64,000 nt of DNA. Origin: Actinoplanes utahensis (GTDB taxonomy: Bacteria > Actinomycetota > Actinomycetes > Mycobacteriales > Micromonosporaceae). The stretch's first letter is position 1. Every line of letters begins with the position of its first letter. The notes under the pieces are model-generated. The model ran no database searches. It was given only the letters and a program-made list of their open reading frames with translations, and was not told where the DNA came from. The translations under genes and the position numbers were made by a program. Location: NCBI RefSeq assembly GCF_016862455.1, contig NZ_BOMZ01000112.1:1-64000 (forward strand). The letters are read 5' to 3'. This document shows, piece after piece, positions 44,414 to 52,536 of this stretch.

Positions 44414-45049
44414 TCATTTCCTTAAATACCCTGTTATCAGGTCGCCGAGCATGGTGCGGTAGTGCTCCCTGCGGGCCGGGTCCAGCAGATCCCGGTCGAA
44501 GAGCGCACCCCAGGTGTGCCGGTTGGCGACGCGGAAGAAACAGAACGAACTGATCATCATGTGTACGTCGAGAGCGTCCACGTCGTCCCGGAAGAGGCCG
44601 TCCCCGACGCCCCGGGCGAGGACGCCTGCCAGCAGGTCGACCGCCGAGCTGTTCAGGTCGACCAGCCGGGCCACGTGGTTCATGTGCTTGGCCTGCTGGG
44701 CGTTCTCCACCCCGACCAGCTTGATGAACGCGGGATGCGCCTCGTGGTGGTCGAAGGTGACCTCGGCGAGCCGGCGGACCGCGGCGACCGGGTCGAGATG
44801 GTCGACGTCGGCGGTCCGCTCGGCGGCGCGGATCTCCGCGTACGCCCTCTCCAGAACGCCCAGGTAGAGCTGCTCCTTGCCGCCGAAGTAGTAGTAGATC
44901 ATCCGTTTCGTGGTGCGGGTGCGGGCGGCGATCTCGTCGACCCGGGCGCCGCTGTAGCCGCGCTCGGCGAACTCCTCGGTGGCCACGTCGAGGAGCTCGG
45001 TGCGAGTCCGCTCGGCGTCGCGCCGCCGCTCACCCGTCTCCGCCGTCAT
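44414..45049 (-). CDS. TetR family regulator of the shikimate/quinate-type locus
   Basis: A 211-residue TetR regulator. The N-terminal helix-turn-helix is ERGYSGARVDEIAARTRTTKRMIYYYFGGK, given here in its two halves around DEIAARTRTTKR. The ligand-binding C-terminal domain has no assigned effector. The ATG at 45049 has AGGAG 6 bp upstream; in-frame ATGs at 45067 and further out lack one. It is co-transcribed with the dehydroshikimate dehydratase gene and divergent from aroE. A palindromic operator candidate lies at 45185-45208. The ligand is probably an intermediate such as shikimate, quinate or dehydroshikimate. Confidence 0.88.
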   Translation of the reverse strand: MTAETGERRRDAERTRTELLDVATEEFAERGYSGARVDEIAARTRTTKRMIYYYFGGKEQLYLGVLERAYAEIRAAERTADVDHLDPVAAVRRLAEVTFDHHEAHPAFIKLVGVENAQQAKHMNHVARLVDLNSSAVDLLAGVLARGVGDGLFRDDVDALDVHMMISSFCFFRVANRHTWGALFDRDLLDPARREHYRTMLGDLITGYLRK

Positions 45050-45184
45050 CGCTTTCTCCTGCGTCATGGAAGCAAGTCTGCCGTGGACCCCGGCCGGTTC
45101 CGGCCGCTGTCTCGCGTGAGCTGAGACCGCGGCCGGAACCGGCCGGGGTGGGGGCTTGACAGTGGTGGCCGTCACAGCCGATAA

Positions 45185-45208
45185 CTAACGTACCAGTTCG
45201 TACATTAG
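45185..45208. promoter_or_regulatory. TetR operator candidate (9-6-9 palindrome)
   Basis: CTAACGTAC, six bases, GTACATTAG: the arms are complementary at all but one position. It sits 15 bp before the aroE-like start and about 135 bp upstream of tetR, so binding would block aroE directly and could also regulate tetR. Confidence 0.6.
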
Positions 45209-45223
45209 AAATGGAGATGCATC

Positions 45224-46048
45224 ATGGCGGCTTGCCGGTGCGGATTGATCGGAACCGGAATCGGCACGTCGCTGTCCCCGGCGCTGCACGAGGCCGAGGG
45301 GCGCCACCACCGCCTCGGGCTCACCTACACGCTGTTCGAGGCGGAGCAGCCGGCCGACCTCGAACGGCTCCTCGACGAGGCCGAACGCGCCGGCTTCGCC
45401 GGGCTCAACATCACCCACCCGTTCAAGCAACAGGTCCTCAAGCATCTCGACTACCTGTCCCCGCAAGCCCGCGACATCGGTGCGGTCAACACCGTGGTGT
45501 TCCGGGACGGGCGGCGACAGGGCCACAACACCGACGCGTACGGGTTCGCCGAGTCCTTCCACTCCCAGCTGTCCGGCGCGGCCACCGGCCACGTGGTGCA
45601 ACTGGGCGCCGGGGGAGCCGGCGCCGCCTGCGGGCACGCGCTGCGCGGGCTCGGTGTCGACCGGCTCACCATCGTCGATCCGGACCCGGACCGTGGTGGG
45701 GACCTGGCCGAACGTCTCGGCGCCGACCACGTGCGCGTCGCCGGGCCGGACCTGCTCGCCGACGCCGACGGGCTGGTCAACACCAGCCCGGTCGGCATGC
45801 ACCACCACCCGGGGATGCCGCTGCCCGCCCGGTCGCTCCACCGCGGCCTGTGGGTCTTCGACATCGTCTACATGCCGGTCGAGACGGAGCTGTTACGCAC
45901 CGCCCGTGCCGCCGGCCTGCAGGCGGTCGGCGGCACGGCGATGTGCGCCTACCAGGCCGCCGCCGCGTTCGAGCTGTTCACCGGGTGCACCCCCGATATC
46001 CCCCGAATGTTGCTTCACCTCTCCCACCTCCTGGAGCGGCAATGTTGA
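45224..46048 (+). CDS. aroE: Shikimate/quinate dehydrogenase family protein
   Basis: A 274-residue NAD(P)-dependent dehydrogenase interconverting shikimate (or quinate) and the 3-dehydro acid. Family features: GLIGTGIGTSLSPALHEAE at the N-terminus, catalytic segment GLNITHPFKQQVL (Lys and the later Asp of NTDAYGFAE), and the nucleotide loop LGAGGAGAACGHAL near residue 127. Its place opposite a dehydroshikimate dehydratase points to a catabolic role rather than aromatic amino-acid synthesis. GGAGA precedes the ATG. It overlaps the transporter gene by 7 bp. Confidence 0.9.
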   Translation: MAACRCGLIGTGIGTSLSPALHEAEGRHHRLGLTYTLFEAEQPADLERLLDEAERAGFAGLNITHPFKQQVLKHLDYLSPQARDIGAVNTVVFRDGRRQGHNTDAYGFAESFHSQLSGAATGHVVQLGAGGAGAACGHALRGLGVDRLTIVDPDPDRGGDLAERLGADHVRVAGPDLLADADGLVNTSPVGMHHHPGMPLPARSLHRGLWVFDIVYMPVETELLRTARAAGLQAVGGTAMCAYQAAAAFELFTGCTPDIPRMLLHLSHLLERQC

Positions 46049-47430
46049 CCGAGACCACCACCCGAGAACTCCCCGAACCTCTATCGCTGCGCAGAATGAT
46101 CGGCCCCGGCATCATCGCCGTCGGGATCGGCATGGCGGCCGGCGAGATCATCCTCTGGCCGTACCTGACCGCGATCGGCGGTCTGGGCCTGCTCTGGCTG
46201 GCGTTCACCACCCTGGCCGTGCAGTTCGTCATCAACATGGAGATCGAGCGGTACACCCTGGCCACCGGGCAGACCGTGATCGGCGGCTTCTCCCGCTGGT
46301 GGAAGGGCTGGGGCATCCTGATCTGCCTGGCCGGCGCCTTCCAGTACGTCTGGCCCGGCTGGGCGACCAGCGGCTCGACCGTCTTCACGTACCTGATCGG
46401 CGGTGGCGACCCGGTCTGGATCACCGTGGCCAGCCTGGTGATCGTCGGCCTGTTGCTGTCACTGTCCAAGGTGGTCTACAAGACCGTCGAGCGGGTCGAG
46501 ACCGTCAAGGTCGCCCTGACGCTGTTCTTCCTCGCCGTCGTGGTCGTCTTCGTCATCTCGCTGAACACCTGGGGCGACGGCGCGAAGGCCACCGTCACCG
46601 AGTTCGGGCAGATCCCGGACGGCATCACGTTCACCATGCTGCTCAGCGCCATCGGCGCGGCCGGCGCCGGCGGCGTGCACAACCTGGTGCTGAGCAACTG
46701 GATCCGCGACAAGCGGTACGGGATGGGCGCCCACGTGCCGCGCCTGATCTCCCCGATCACCGGCCAGGAGGAGGCGGCCGGCGGCGGCGACCGCTACACG
46801 TTCCCGATGGACGAGACCTCGCTGAGCCGCTGGAAGGTGTGGTGGAAGCGGGCGAACGCCGAGCATCTGGTCACCTTCGTGGCGGTCTGTTTCGTGACGA
46901 TCGGCGTGATGAGCCTGCTCGCCTACGAGACGCTGTTCGGCCGCGGTGACCTGAAGTCCGACCCGTCGTTCCTGCGGATCCAGGGCGACATCTTCCAGGC
47001 CGAGGTCGGCTCCTGGCTGAAGCTGCTGTTCCTGGCCGTCGGGGCGGTGTCGCTGTGGGCGGCGGCGATGGGCCTGCTCGACATCATCGGCCGGGTCGCG
47101 TCGGACTTCCTGCGCCGCAACTACCTCGAGGGCTCGACCCGCTGGACCGAGCCGCGGCTCTACCTGATCGTGGTGTGGGCCGAGATCGTGCTCGGCTCGA
47201 TGATCCTGCTGGCCGGCTTCAGCCAGCCGCTCGGCCTGCTGATCGTCTCCACCTGCGCGGCCTCGGTGGTGACGCTGCTCTACTCGATCCTGCTGGTCCG
47301 GCTCAACACCAGAGACCTTCCGGCGCCGGTACGGATGAAGGGCTGGCGCCTCGGCGGCATGATCGTGGCGATCGCCTTCTACGGCTTCTTCGCCGTCGCC
47401 ATGGTCGTCACCCAGATCGACAAGCTGTGA
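46042..47430 (+). CDS. Nramp-like transporter without the metal-binding motif
   Basis: A 462-residue membrane transporter of the Nramp/APC fold with about eleven helices. Helix 1 reads RMIGPGIIAVGIGMAAGEII, where metal-transporting Nramps have a DPGN motif; helix 6 reads AIGAAGAGGVHNLVLSNW, where they have MPH. Both metal ligands are therefore missing. The gene overlaps aroE by 7 bp and shares its promoter. I infer that it carries an organic substrate, possibly shikimate or quinate, rather than Mn2+ or Fe2+. The alternative is that it moves another cation by a divergent site, as some Nramp-related proteins do. It ends at a palindromic terminator. Confidence 0.8.
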   Translation: MLTETTTRELPEPLSLRRMIGPGIIAVGIGMAAGEIILWPYLTAIGGLGLLWLAFTTLAVQFVINMEIERYTLATGQTVIGGFSRWWKGWGILICLAGAFQYVWPGWATSGSTVFTYLIGGGDPVWITVASLVIVGLLLSLSKVVYKTVERVETVKVALTLFFLAVVVVFVISLNTWGDGAKATVTEFGQIPDGITFTMLLSAIGAAGAGGVHNLVLSNWIRDKRYGMGAHVPRLISPITGQEEAAGGGDRYTFPMDETSLSRWKVWWKRANAEHLVTFVAVCFVTIGVMSLLAYETLFGRGDLKSDPSFLRIQGDIFQAEVGSWLKLLFLAVGAVSLWAAAMGLLDIIGRVASDFLRRNYLEGSTRWTEPRLYLIVVWAEIVLGSMILLAGFSQPLGLLIVSTCAASVVTLLYSILLVRLNTRDLPAPVRMKGWRLGGMIVAIAFYGFFAVAMVVTQIDKL

Positions 47431-47433
47431 CAT

Positions 47434-47461
47434 GTGCGGGGGCCGGGCCCGGCCCCCGCAC
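47434..47461. terminator. Bidirectional terminator, perfect 28-bp palindrome
   Basis: GTGCGGGGGCCGGG (47434-47447) followed directly by its complement (47448-47461), between the convergent transporter gene and the secreted protein gene ending at 47469. Confidence 0.8.
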
Positions 47462-47468
47462 GTCCTGC

Positions 47469-48242
47469 TCAGACTCGGCGCTTACGGGTCCAGGAGAACC
47501 CGATCAGGCCGGTGATCGCGGCGAGCACGCCACCGCCGACCGTCCAGACCCAGCGCGACGAGAAGTCCGGCAGCCAGTCCATCGACAGGCCGAACGACTC
47601 GTCCTTCTCCTCCGCCGCCGGGGCCGGGGTGCTGGTCAGCACCTTGCCCGGCTTGTTGTTCGGGAACAGTGGCGCGGACAGCTCACCCTGGTCGGCCCCG
47701 GTGTCGCCGGTCGGCGCGGTCAGGTCGAGCGTGACCCCGACCGGCAGGCCCAGGTCCTTCTCCGGCAGTTCGGTGGACACCTTGATGAAGTAGGTGCCCG
47801 GCAGCGGGTCGCCGTCCCACGGCTCGGCCCACGACCGGATCTGGCGCAGCCGGCAGCCCAGCCTCACCTCGGTGGCCGTGGCCGCGACGACCGGGCTCTG
47901 CTCACCGGCCACGCACGCCTGGCGGCGCCGCAGCCCGTCGAACACCTCCACGGTCCAGGACTGGGAGCCGGTGCGGTCGGCGGCCGGCGGCAGCGTCACC
48001 GCGATGTTCAGTTCCGGCCGCTGACCGGCTTCGGCCGGGAACGACCAGTAGAGGTAGTCACCGGTCACGGCGTCGACCTCGACCGGCTGCTCGGGGGCGA
48101 TCGGCACCGCGGTCAGGAACGAGGTGCCGACGGTGTTCACGCCCTTGATCGGGGTGGGCCCGTCCGACGGGTCGGCGAGCGCGGGCGCGGCGGCGAGCGC
48201 GACGAAAGCGGCCGCCCCGGCGGTGACGAGGAAGGACCTCAT
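47469..48242 (-). CDS. Secreted C-terminally anchored protein paired with a VWA protein
   Basis: A 257-residue envelope protein of unknown function. Signal peptide MRSFLVTAGAAAFVALAAAPALA, an extracytoplasmic beta-rich domain with cysteines in RQACVAGE and RLGCRLRQ, a Pro/Ala/Glu linker and a C-terminal helix (WVWTVGGGVLAAITGLIGFSW) with basic tail TRKRRV. It follows the VWA gene on the same strand with 2 bp between, using GGGGAG inside that gene as its ribosome binding site, so the two are co-translated and probably form a surface complex. Confidence 0.7.
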   Translation of the reverse strand: MRSFLVTAGAAAFVALAAAPALADPSDGPTPIKGVNTVGTSFLTAVPIAPEQPVEVDAVTGDYLYWSFPAEAGQRPELNIAVTLPPAADRTGSQSWTVEVFDGLRRRQACVAGEQSPVVAATATEVRLGCRLRQIRSWAEPWDGDPLPGTYFIKVSTELPEKDLGLPVGVTLDLTAPTGDTGADQGELSAPLFPNNKPGKVLTSTPAPAAEEKDESFGLSMDWLPDFSSRWVWTVGGGVLAAITGLIGFSWTRKRRV

Positions 48243-48244
48243 GA

Positions 48245-49513
48245 TCAGTTCACTCCCCACTTGGCGACCCACCAGCGGGTCAGCCAGCCGGCCAGCACAC
48301 CGGCGACGAGACCGGCGAGCGCGAGCACGAACAGCAGCAGCCAGCCGCGGCCCAGGCCGGGCGCGTCCGGCGCCTGCGAGGCCGCGACCACGTCGATGCT
48401 CAGCTCGACCGGCATGCCGGGTGCCCGCGCCGCGGTCGCCGAGGCGAACGAGTTGCTGACGACCAGACAGACGGTGTCCGTTGACTTCTTCGCGGTCCCG
48501 TCCTCCTCCTCCTCCTCGTCGTCGCGGGTGAGGGACCAGCGCAGGCCGGCCGACAGCACGTCGGAGCGCCCGCTGCCCGCGTCGACCCCGCGGACCAGCT
48601 CACGACCGTCCACCGTGGCCGCCTTGAGCAGGATTCCGTAGTCCCGGTTCAGCGGCCGGTCCAGGGCGATGCTGACCGAGGCGCGCAGCTCCTGGTCGCC
48701 GGCGACGGCGACCCGGTAGAACCGGTGCTCGCCGATCAGCTCCCGGTCGGTGTAGACGCCGGCGTCCAGCAGCGGCGCGGTGGCGCAGTCCTTCGCGCCG
48801 GCGACCACGGCCGGGGTGACCGGCACCGGCTTCGCGGCCCGGTCGACGAGCTGCTTGATCCGGTCGGTCAGCTCCTCCTCGCTCTGCGCGGAGGCGTACG
48901 TGCCACCGGTCGCCTGCGCGACGCAGACCAGCTGCTTGCGGGTCTTCTCGTCGGGCGCCAGGCCGAGCGTGTCGACGACCAGGTCGGTGCCCTGCGCGGC
49001 CAGCTGCCGGGCCACGTCGCAGGGGTCCGGCGGGGTGCAGGTGTCCTCGCCGTCGGTGATCAGGACGATCCGGCGGGCCGCTCCGGCGCCCTCCAGGTCC
49101 TTCGCCGCCGACCGCAGCGCCAGCCCGATCGGGGTGAAGCCGGTCGGTTGCAGGGTCGCGATGGCGTTCTTCGCCGCGACCCGGTTGACCTGCCCGACCT
49201 TGACGATCTGCTGGGTGTCCTGGCAGCCGAGCTTCTTGTTCTTGCCGCCGTACGTCGCGCCGAGCACCCGGATGCCCAGCTGCGTCGTCTCCGGCAGCGC
49301 GTCGACGACGTCGTTGAAGGCCCGTTTGGCGACCACCATCCGGGTCTCGCCGTCGATGTCGGCCGCCTTCATCGACCCGCTGACGTCGAGCACCAGCTCC
49401 ACCACGGGCGGTTCGGTCTCGGTCTCGTCGGCGTGCGCGGGAGCGGCCCCGAGAAGGGCGGAGGCCGCGATCAATCCTATCGCTGCCACAAAGGACAGTT
49501 TTCTATGGATCAC
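48245..49513 (-). CDS. Secreted, membrane-anchored VWA domain protein
   Basis: A 422-residue surface protein. Signal peptide (FVAAIGLIAASALLGAAPAHA), then a VWA domain with a full MIDAS: LVLDVSGSMKA, TGFTPIGLAL and LITDGEDTCTPP. An extra beta domain follows, with an acidic DDEEEEEDG loop. The C-terminal helix (LLLFVLALAGLVAGVLAGWL) anchors it. Unlike the VWA proteins at 28-30 kb it is exported and has no MoxR partner nearby. GTG start at 49513. It is transcribed with the 47469-48242 gene. Ligand or partner unknown. Confidence 0.85.
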   Translation of the reverse strand: MIHRKLSFVAAIGLIAASALLGAAPAHADETETEPPVVELVLDVSGSMKAADIDGETRMVVAKRAFNDVVDALPETTQLGIRVLGATYGGKNKKLGCQDTQQIVKVGQVNRVAAKNAIATLQPTGFTPIGLALRSAAKDLEGAGAARRIVLITDGEDTCTPPDPCDVARQLAAQGTDLVVDTLGLAPDEKTRKQLVCVAQATGGTYASAQSEEELTDRIKQLVDRAAKPVPVTPAVVAGAKDCATAPLLDAGVYTDRELIGEHRFYRVAVAGDQELRASVSIALDRPLNRDYGILLKAATVDGRELVRGVDAGSGRSDVLSAGLRWSLTRDDEEEEEDGTAKKSTDTVCLVVSNSFASATAARAPGMPVELSIDVVAASQAPDAPGLGRGWLLLFVLALAGLVAGVLAGWLTRWWVAKWGVN

Positions 49514-49540
49514 GCGGCAAGATCATAAACATCTTCACGT

Positions 49541-49594
49541 GTACGCCCTTAGCCGCACCCCGCCGGATGAGGCGGGACGCGGCTAGGGGCGTAC
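49541..49594 (-). terminator. Long imperfect hairpin after the Uma2 gene
   Basis: Positions 49541-49564 pair with 49571-49594 (24-bp stem with three mismatches or wobbles, 6-base loop). It lies just downstream of the Uma2 stop and upstream of the VWA gene promoter, both on the minus strand. Confidence 0.65.
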
Positions 49595-49611
49595 CGGGAA
49601 GCGGTCTTGAT

Positions 49612-50178
49612 CTAGATTTTCGCCAGATCGACCCGCACCGCGAACGGTGCCGTGGCCTCCACCAGGCCGGCGAAGACCTCGGTGTCGCGATACGTCCTGC
49701 TCGCCGGGTCGAGGACGTAGGTGTGGACGACCGGCACGCCGGCCGGTGGCTGTTCGACGCGCCAGTAGTAGGTGATGCCGGCCTTCGCGTACTGCATGGC
49801 CTTGACGACCCGATCGGTCGTCTCGGAGCCGGGTGACACGACTTCGACGACGAGCAGGATGTGCTCGGGCCTGGCGGGCATGACGTCGAGGGTGTCAGCG
49901 CGGTAGACGACGACGTCGGGCCGCCGGTTCGTCAACGGGACGTCCTGCAGCCGTACATCGAAGTCGAAGTCCGCGTTCCACTCCGGGCCCGCCGCGGCCT
50001 CCAGCGCGACAGCAAGCTTCTTGATCAGCCGGTTGTGCCGCTTGGACGCACTCGGGCTCACGACGACCATCCCGTCCACGATCTCGATGCCGGCACACTG
50101 CTCCTCGGACCAGGAGTCGTATTGCTCCGCCGTGATCTGATGATGCATCCAGTCGGGCGCGATGATTTCCGCAGTGAT
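49612..50178 (-). CDS. Uma2 family (PD-(D/E)XK-like) endonuclease-fold protein
   Basis: A protein of about 188 residues of the Uma2/DUF820 family, which has a restriction-endonuclease-like fold and is highly multiplied in actinobacteria. Nuclease-like residues are in FDVRLQDVPLTNRRPDVVVYRAD (in parts) and ILLVVEVVSPGSETTD, where the Asp and Glu-x-x-Ser positions fit the active site, followed by MQYAKAGITYYWRVE. The start is uncertain: GGGAGG is spaced 6 bp from an ATC codon at 50178 where homologues begin (ITAEIIAPDW), while the nearest conventional in-frame starts are ATG 50151 and GTG 50226. Confidence 0.8.
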   Translation of the reverse strand: MTAEIIAPDWMHHQITAEQYDSWSEEQCAGIEIVDGMVVVSPSASKRHNRLIKKLAVALEAAAGPEWNADFDFDVRLQDVPLTNRRPDVVVYRADTLDVMPARPEHILLVVEVVSPGSETTDRVVKAMQYAKAGITYYWRVEQPPAGVPVVHTYVLDPASRTYRDTEVFAGLVEATAPFAVRVDLAKI

Positions 50179-50229
50179 GGCGCACCTCCCTGAGCGAATC
50201 CGACGGGTCAAGGATAACGACGCCACAGG

Positions 50230-51396
50230 TCAGCGGTAGGCGGCGTGGCCGGTCAGGGTTTGGCCGATGACCAGGGTGTGGATCTCGGAGGTGCCCTCGT
50301 AGGTGAGGACGGACTCCAGGTTGTTGGCGTGGCGCAGCGGCGAGTACTCCAGGGTGATGCCGCTGCCGCCGAGGATGGTGCGGCACTCGCGGGCGATGGC
50401 CAGGGCACGGCGCACGTTGTTGAGTTTGCCGACGCTGATCTGGTGCGGCTTGATCGTGCCGGCGTCCTTGAGGCGGCCCAGGTGCAGGGCGAGCAGGGCG
50501 GCGGTGTTCAGGTCGACCGCCATGTTCGCCAGCTTCTCCTGGGTGAGCTGGAAGGCGGCGATGGGCTTGCCGAACTGGATCCGCGCGTTCGCGTAGTCGA
50601 TCGCGGTGCGCAGCGAGTCGAGGGCGGCACCGGTCGCGCCGAAGACGATGCCGAACCGGGCCTCGCTCAGGCAGCTCAGCGGCGCGCCGAGACCGGTGGC
50701 CAGCGGCAGCCGGGCGGACTCGGGCAGCCGGACGTCGTCCAGCGACAGCTCACCGGTGATGGAGGCGCGCAGCGACAGCTTGCGTTTGATGGTGCGGGTG
50801 GTGAAGCCGGGGGTGTCCTTCGGGACCAGGAACCCGCGGATGCCCTCGTCGGTGCGGGCCCAGACGGTCGCGACGTCGGCGACGCTGCCGTTGGTGATCC
50901 ACATCTTGGAGCCGTTGAGGATCCAGTCGCCGCCGTCGCGGACCGCGCGGGTGCGCATGTTCGCCGGGTCGCTGCCGAAGTCGGGCTCGGTCAGGCCGAA
51001 GCAGCCGATCGCCTCGCCGGCCGCCATCCGCGGCAGCCATTCCTGCTTCTGCTCCTCGGAGCCGTACTTCCAGATCGAGAACATGGCCAGGGAGCCCTGC
51101 ACCGAGACGAAGCTGCGCAGACCGGAGTCGCCGGCCTCGAGTTCCAGACAGGCCAGGCCGTACGCCACGGCGCTCGTCCCGGCGCAGCCGTAACCGTCCA
51201 GATGCATGCCGAGGACACCCAGCTTGCCCAGTTCGGGAGCGAGTTCCCGGGGGAAGGTGCCGGCCTCGAACCAGTCCGCGACGTGCGGCCGGACGTGTTC
51301 GGCCACGAACCGGCCGACCGTCTCGCGAATCTGCCGTTCCTCGTCGCTGAGCAGGCTGTCGAAATCGAGAAGGTCGAGCGGGTCGATGAGGGTCAT
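50230..51396 (-). CDS. Acyl-CoA dehydrogenase, glutaryl-CoA dehydrogenase-like
   Basis: A 388-residue flavoenzyme close to glutaryl-CoA dehydrogenases, which oxidise and decarboxylate glutaryl-CoA to crotonyl-CoA in lysine and tryptophan breakdown. Visible are DPLDLLDFDSLLSDEE, CFGLTEPDFGSDPANMRTRA, KMWITNGSVADVATVWA, the RIQFGKPIAAFQLTQEKLA helix and the C-terminal ESVLTYEGTSEIHTLVIGQ with the catalytic Glu (YEGTSE). An ATG at 51396 or a GTG at 51411 could start it; neither has a clear ribosome binding site. Isolated on its strand. Confidence 0.85.
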   Translation of the reverse strand: MTLIDPLDLLDFDSLLSDEERQIRETVGRFVAEHVRPHVADWFEAGTFPRELAPELGKLGVLGMHLDGYGCAGTSAVAYGLACLELEAGDSGLRSFVSVQGSLAMFSIWKYGSEEQKQEWLPRMAAGEAIGCFGLTEPDFGSDPANMRTRAVRDGGDWILNGSKMWITNGSVADVATVWARTDEGIRGFLVPKDTPGFTTRTIKRKLSLRASITGELSLDDVRLPESARLPLATGLGAPLSCLSEARFGIVFGATGAALDSLRTAIDYANARIQFGKPIAAFQLTQEKLANMAVDLNTAALLALHLGRLKDAGTIKPHQISVGKLNNVRRALAIARECRTILGGSGITLEYSPLRHANNLESVLTYEGTSEIHTLVIGQTLTGHAAYR

Positions 51397-51443
51397 CAGG
51401 TGATTCTGCACCGAAACGACGCTGTCGGCGGTCGAGTACCCTC

Positions 51444-52436
51444 GTGATCATGATGGCCCCCGCACTGAGTGACTTCATCGATCCGGCTGTCCGGGACTCC
51501 GTGTCGGAGTTCCTGACGACCGTGGAGACGGAGCTGCTCGTCGCGGTGGCGAGTCCGGACCCGCTGGTCGACGAGGCCGCCGCGCACCTGGTGCGGGCCG
51601 GCGGCAAGCGGTTCCGCCCGCTCACCGTCGCGCTCTGCGCCCAGCTCGGTGATCCGGGCCGCCCGGAGCTGGCGACGTCGGCGGTGCTGATGGAGCTGAC
51701 CCACCTGGCCACCCTCTACCACGACGACGTGATGGACGAGGCGCCGCTGCGGCGCGGCGCGGCCAGCGCGAACTCCCGGTGGAGCAACAAGATCGCGGTG
51801 TACGTCGGTGACTTCCTGCTGGCCCGGGCCGCGCAGATGGCCGCCGGCCTGGGCGAGGAGGCGGTGCGGCTGCAGGCGGCCACGCTGTCGCAGCTGGTCC
51901 GTGGGCAGCTCGCGGAGACCGTCGGCCCGCGCGGTGGCGACCCGATCCGGCACCACCTGCAGGCCGTCGAGGACAAGACGGCCTCGCTGATCGCCACCTC
52001 GGCCCGGTTCGGCGGCCTCTTCGCCGGGCTGCCGGCGGAGCACGTGGCGACGCTTGCCGAGTTCGGCACCGCGATCGGCATCGCCTTCCAGCTCTCCGAC
52101 GACCTGCTGGACATCGCCAGCGAGTCGGCCCAGTCCGGCAAGACGCCCGGCACCGACCTGCGCGAGGGCGTGCCCACCCTGCCGGTGCTGTACGCGCTGG
52201 GCGGCGAGGGCCATCCCCGGCTGCGGGAGCTGCTGGCCCAGGGCCCGATCACCGACGACGCCGAGCACGCCGAGGCGCTGGCGCTGCTGCGCGAGTCGGC
52301 CGCGCTGAAACAGGCGCGGGAGACCGTGCACGGTTACGCGGAGACGGCACGCCGCAGCGTCCGGACCCTGCCCGGCGGGGCGGCCCGGCGCACGCTCGAA
52401 TCGCTCTGCGACTACATCGCGGACCGCACCGGCTGA
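51444..52436 (+). CDS. Polyprenyl diphosphate synthase (trans, menaquinone side chain type)
   Basis: A 330-residue all-trans prenyltransferase that builds a long isoprenoid diphosphate, probably for menaquinone. The FARM motif is YHDDVMDEAPLRRG, and the second aspartate motif is QLSDDLLDIASE; GGKRFRPL near residue 55 binds IPP. Length and motif spacing fit the hepta/octaprenyl GrcC group. The start lies among clustered GTG/ATG/ATG codons at 51444-51455. It is divergent from the glutaryl-CoA dehydrogenase-like gene with no other menaquinone genes in the window. Confidence 0.9.
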   Translation: MIMMAPALSDFIDPAVRDSVSEFLTTVETELLVAVASPDPLVDEAAAHLVRAGGKRFRPLTVALCAQLGDPGRPELATSAVLMELTHLATLYHDDVMDEAPLRRGAASANSRWSNKIAVYVGDFLLARAAQMAAGLGEEAVRLQAATLSQLVRGQLAETVGPRGGDPIRHHLQAVEDKTASLIATSARFGGLFAGLPAEHVATLAEFGTAIGIAFQLSDDLLDIASESAQSGKTPGTDLREGVPTLPVLYALGGEGHPRLRELLAQGPITDDAEHAEALALLRESAALKQARETVHGYAETARRSVRTLPGGAARRTLESLCDYIADRTG

Positions 52437-52536
52437 TCGCCCTCGCACATCCTGCCCGGGAAAGTCTCCACTCGGGCGGTTCTCTGCCGATATTGCTGTG
52501 GATGAGTCCGCACGCGAACGGCTGATGGAGGCACCG

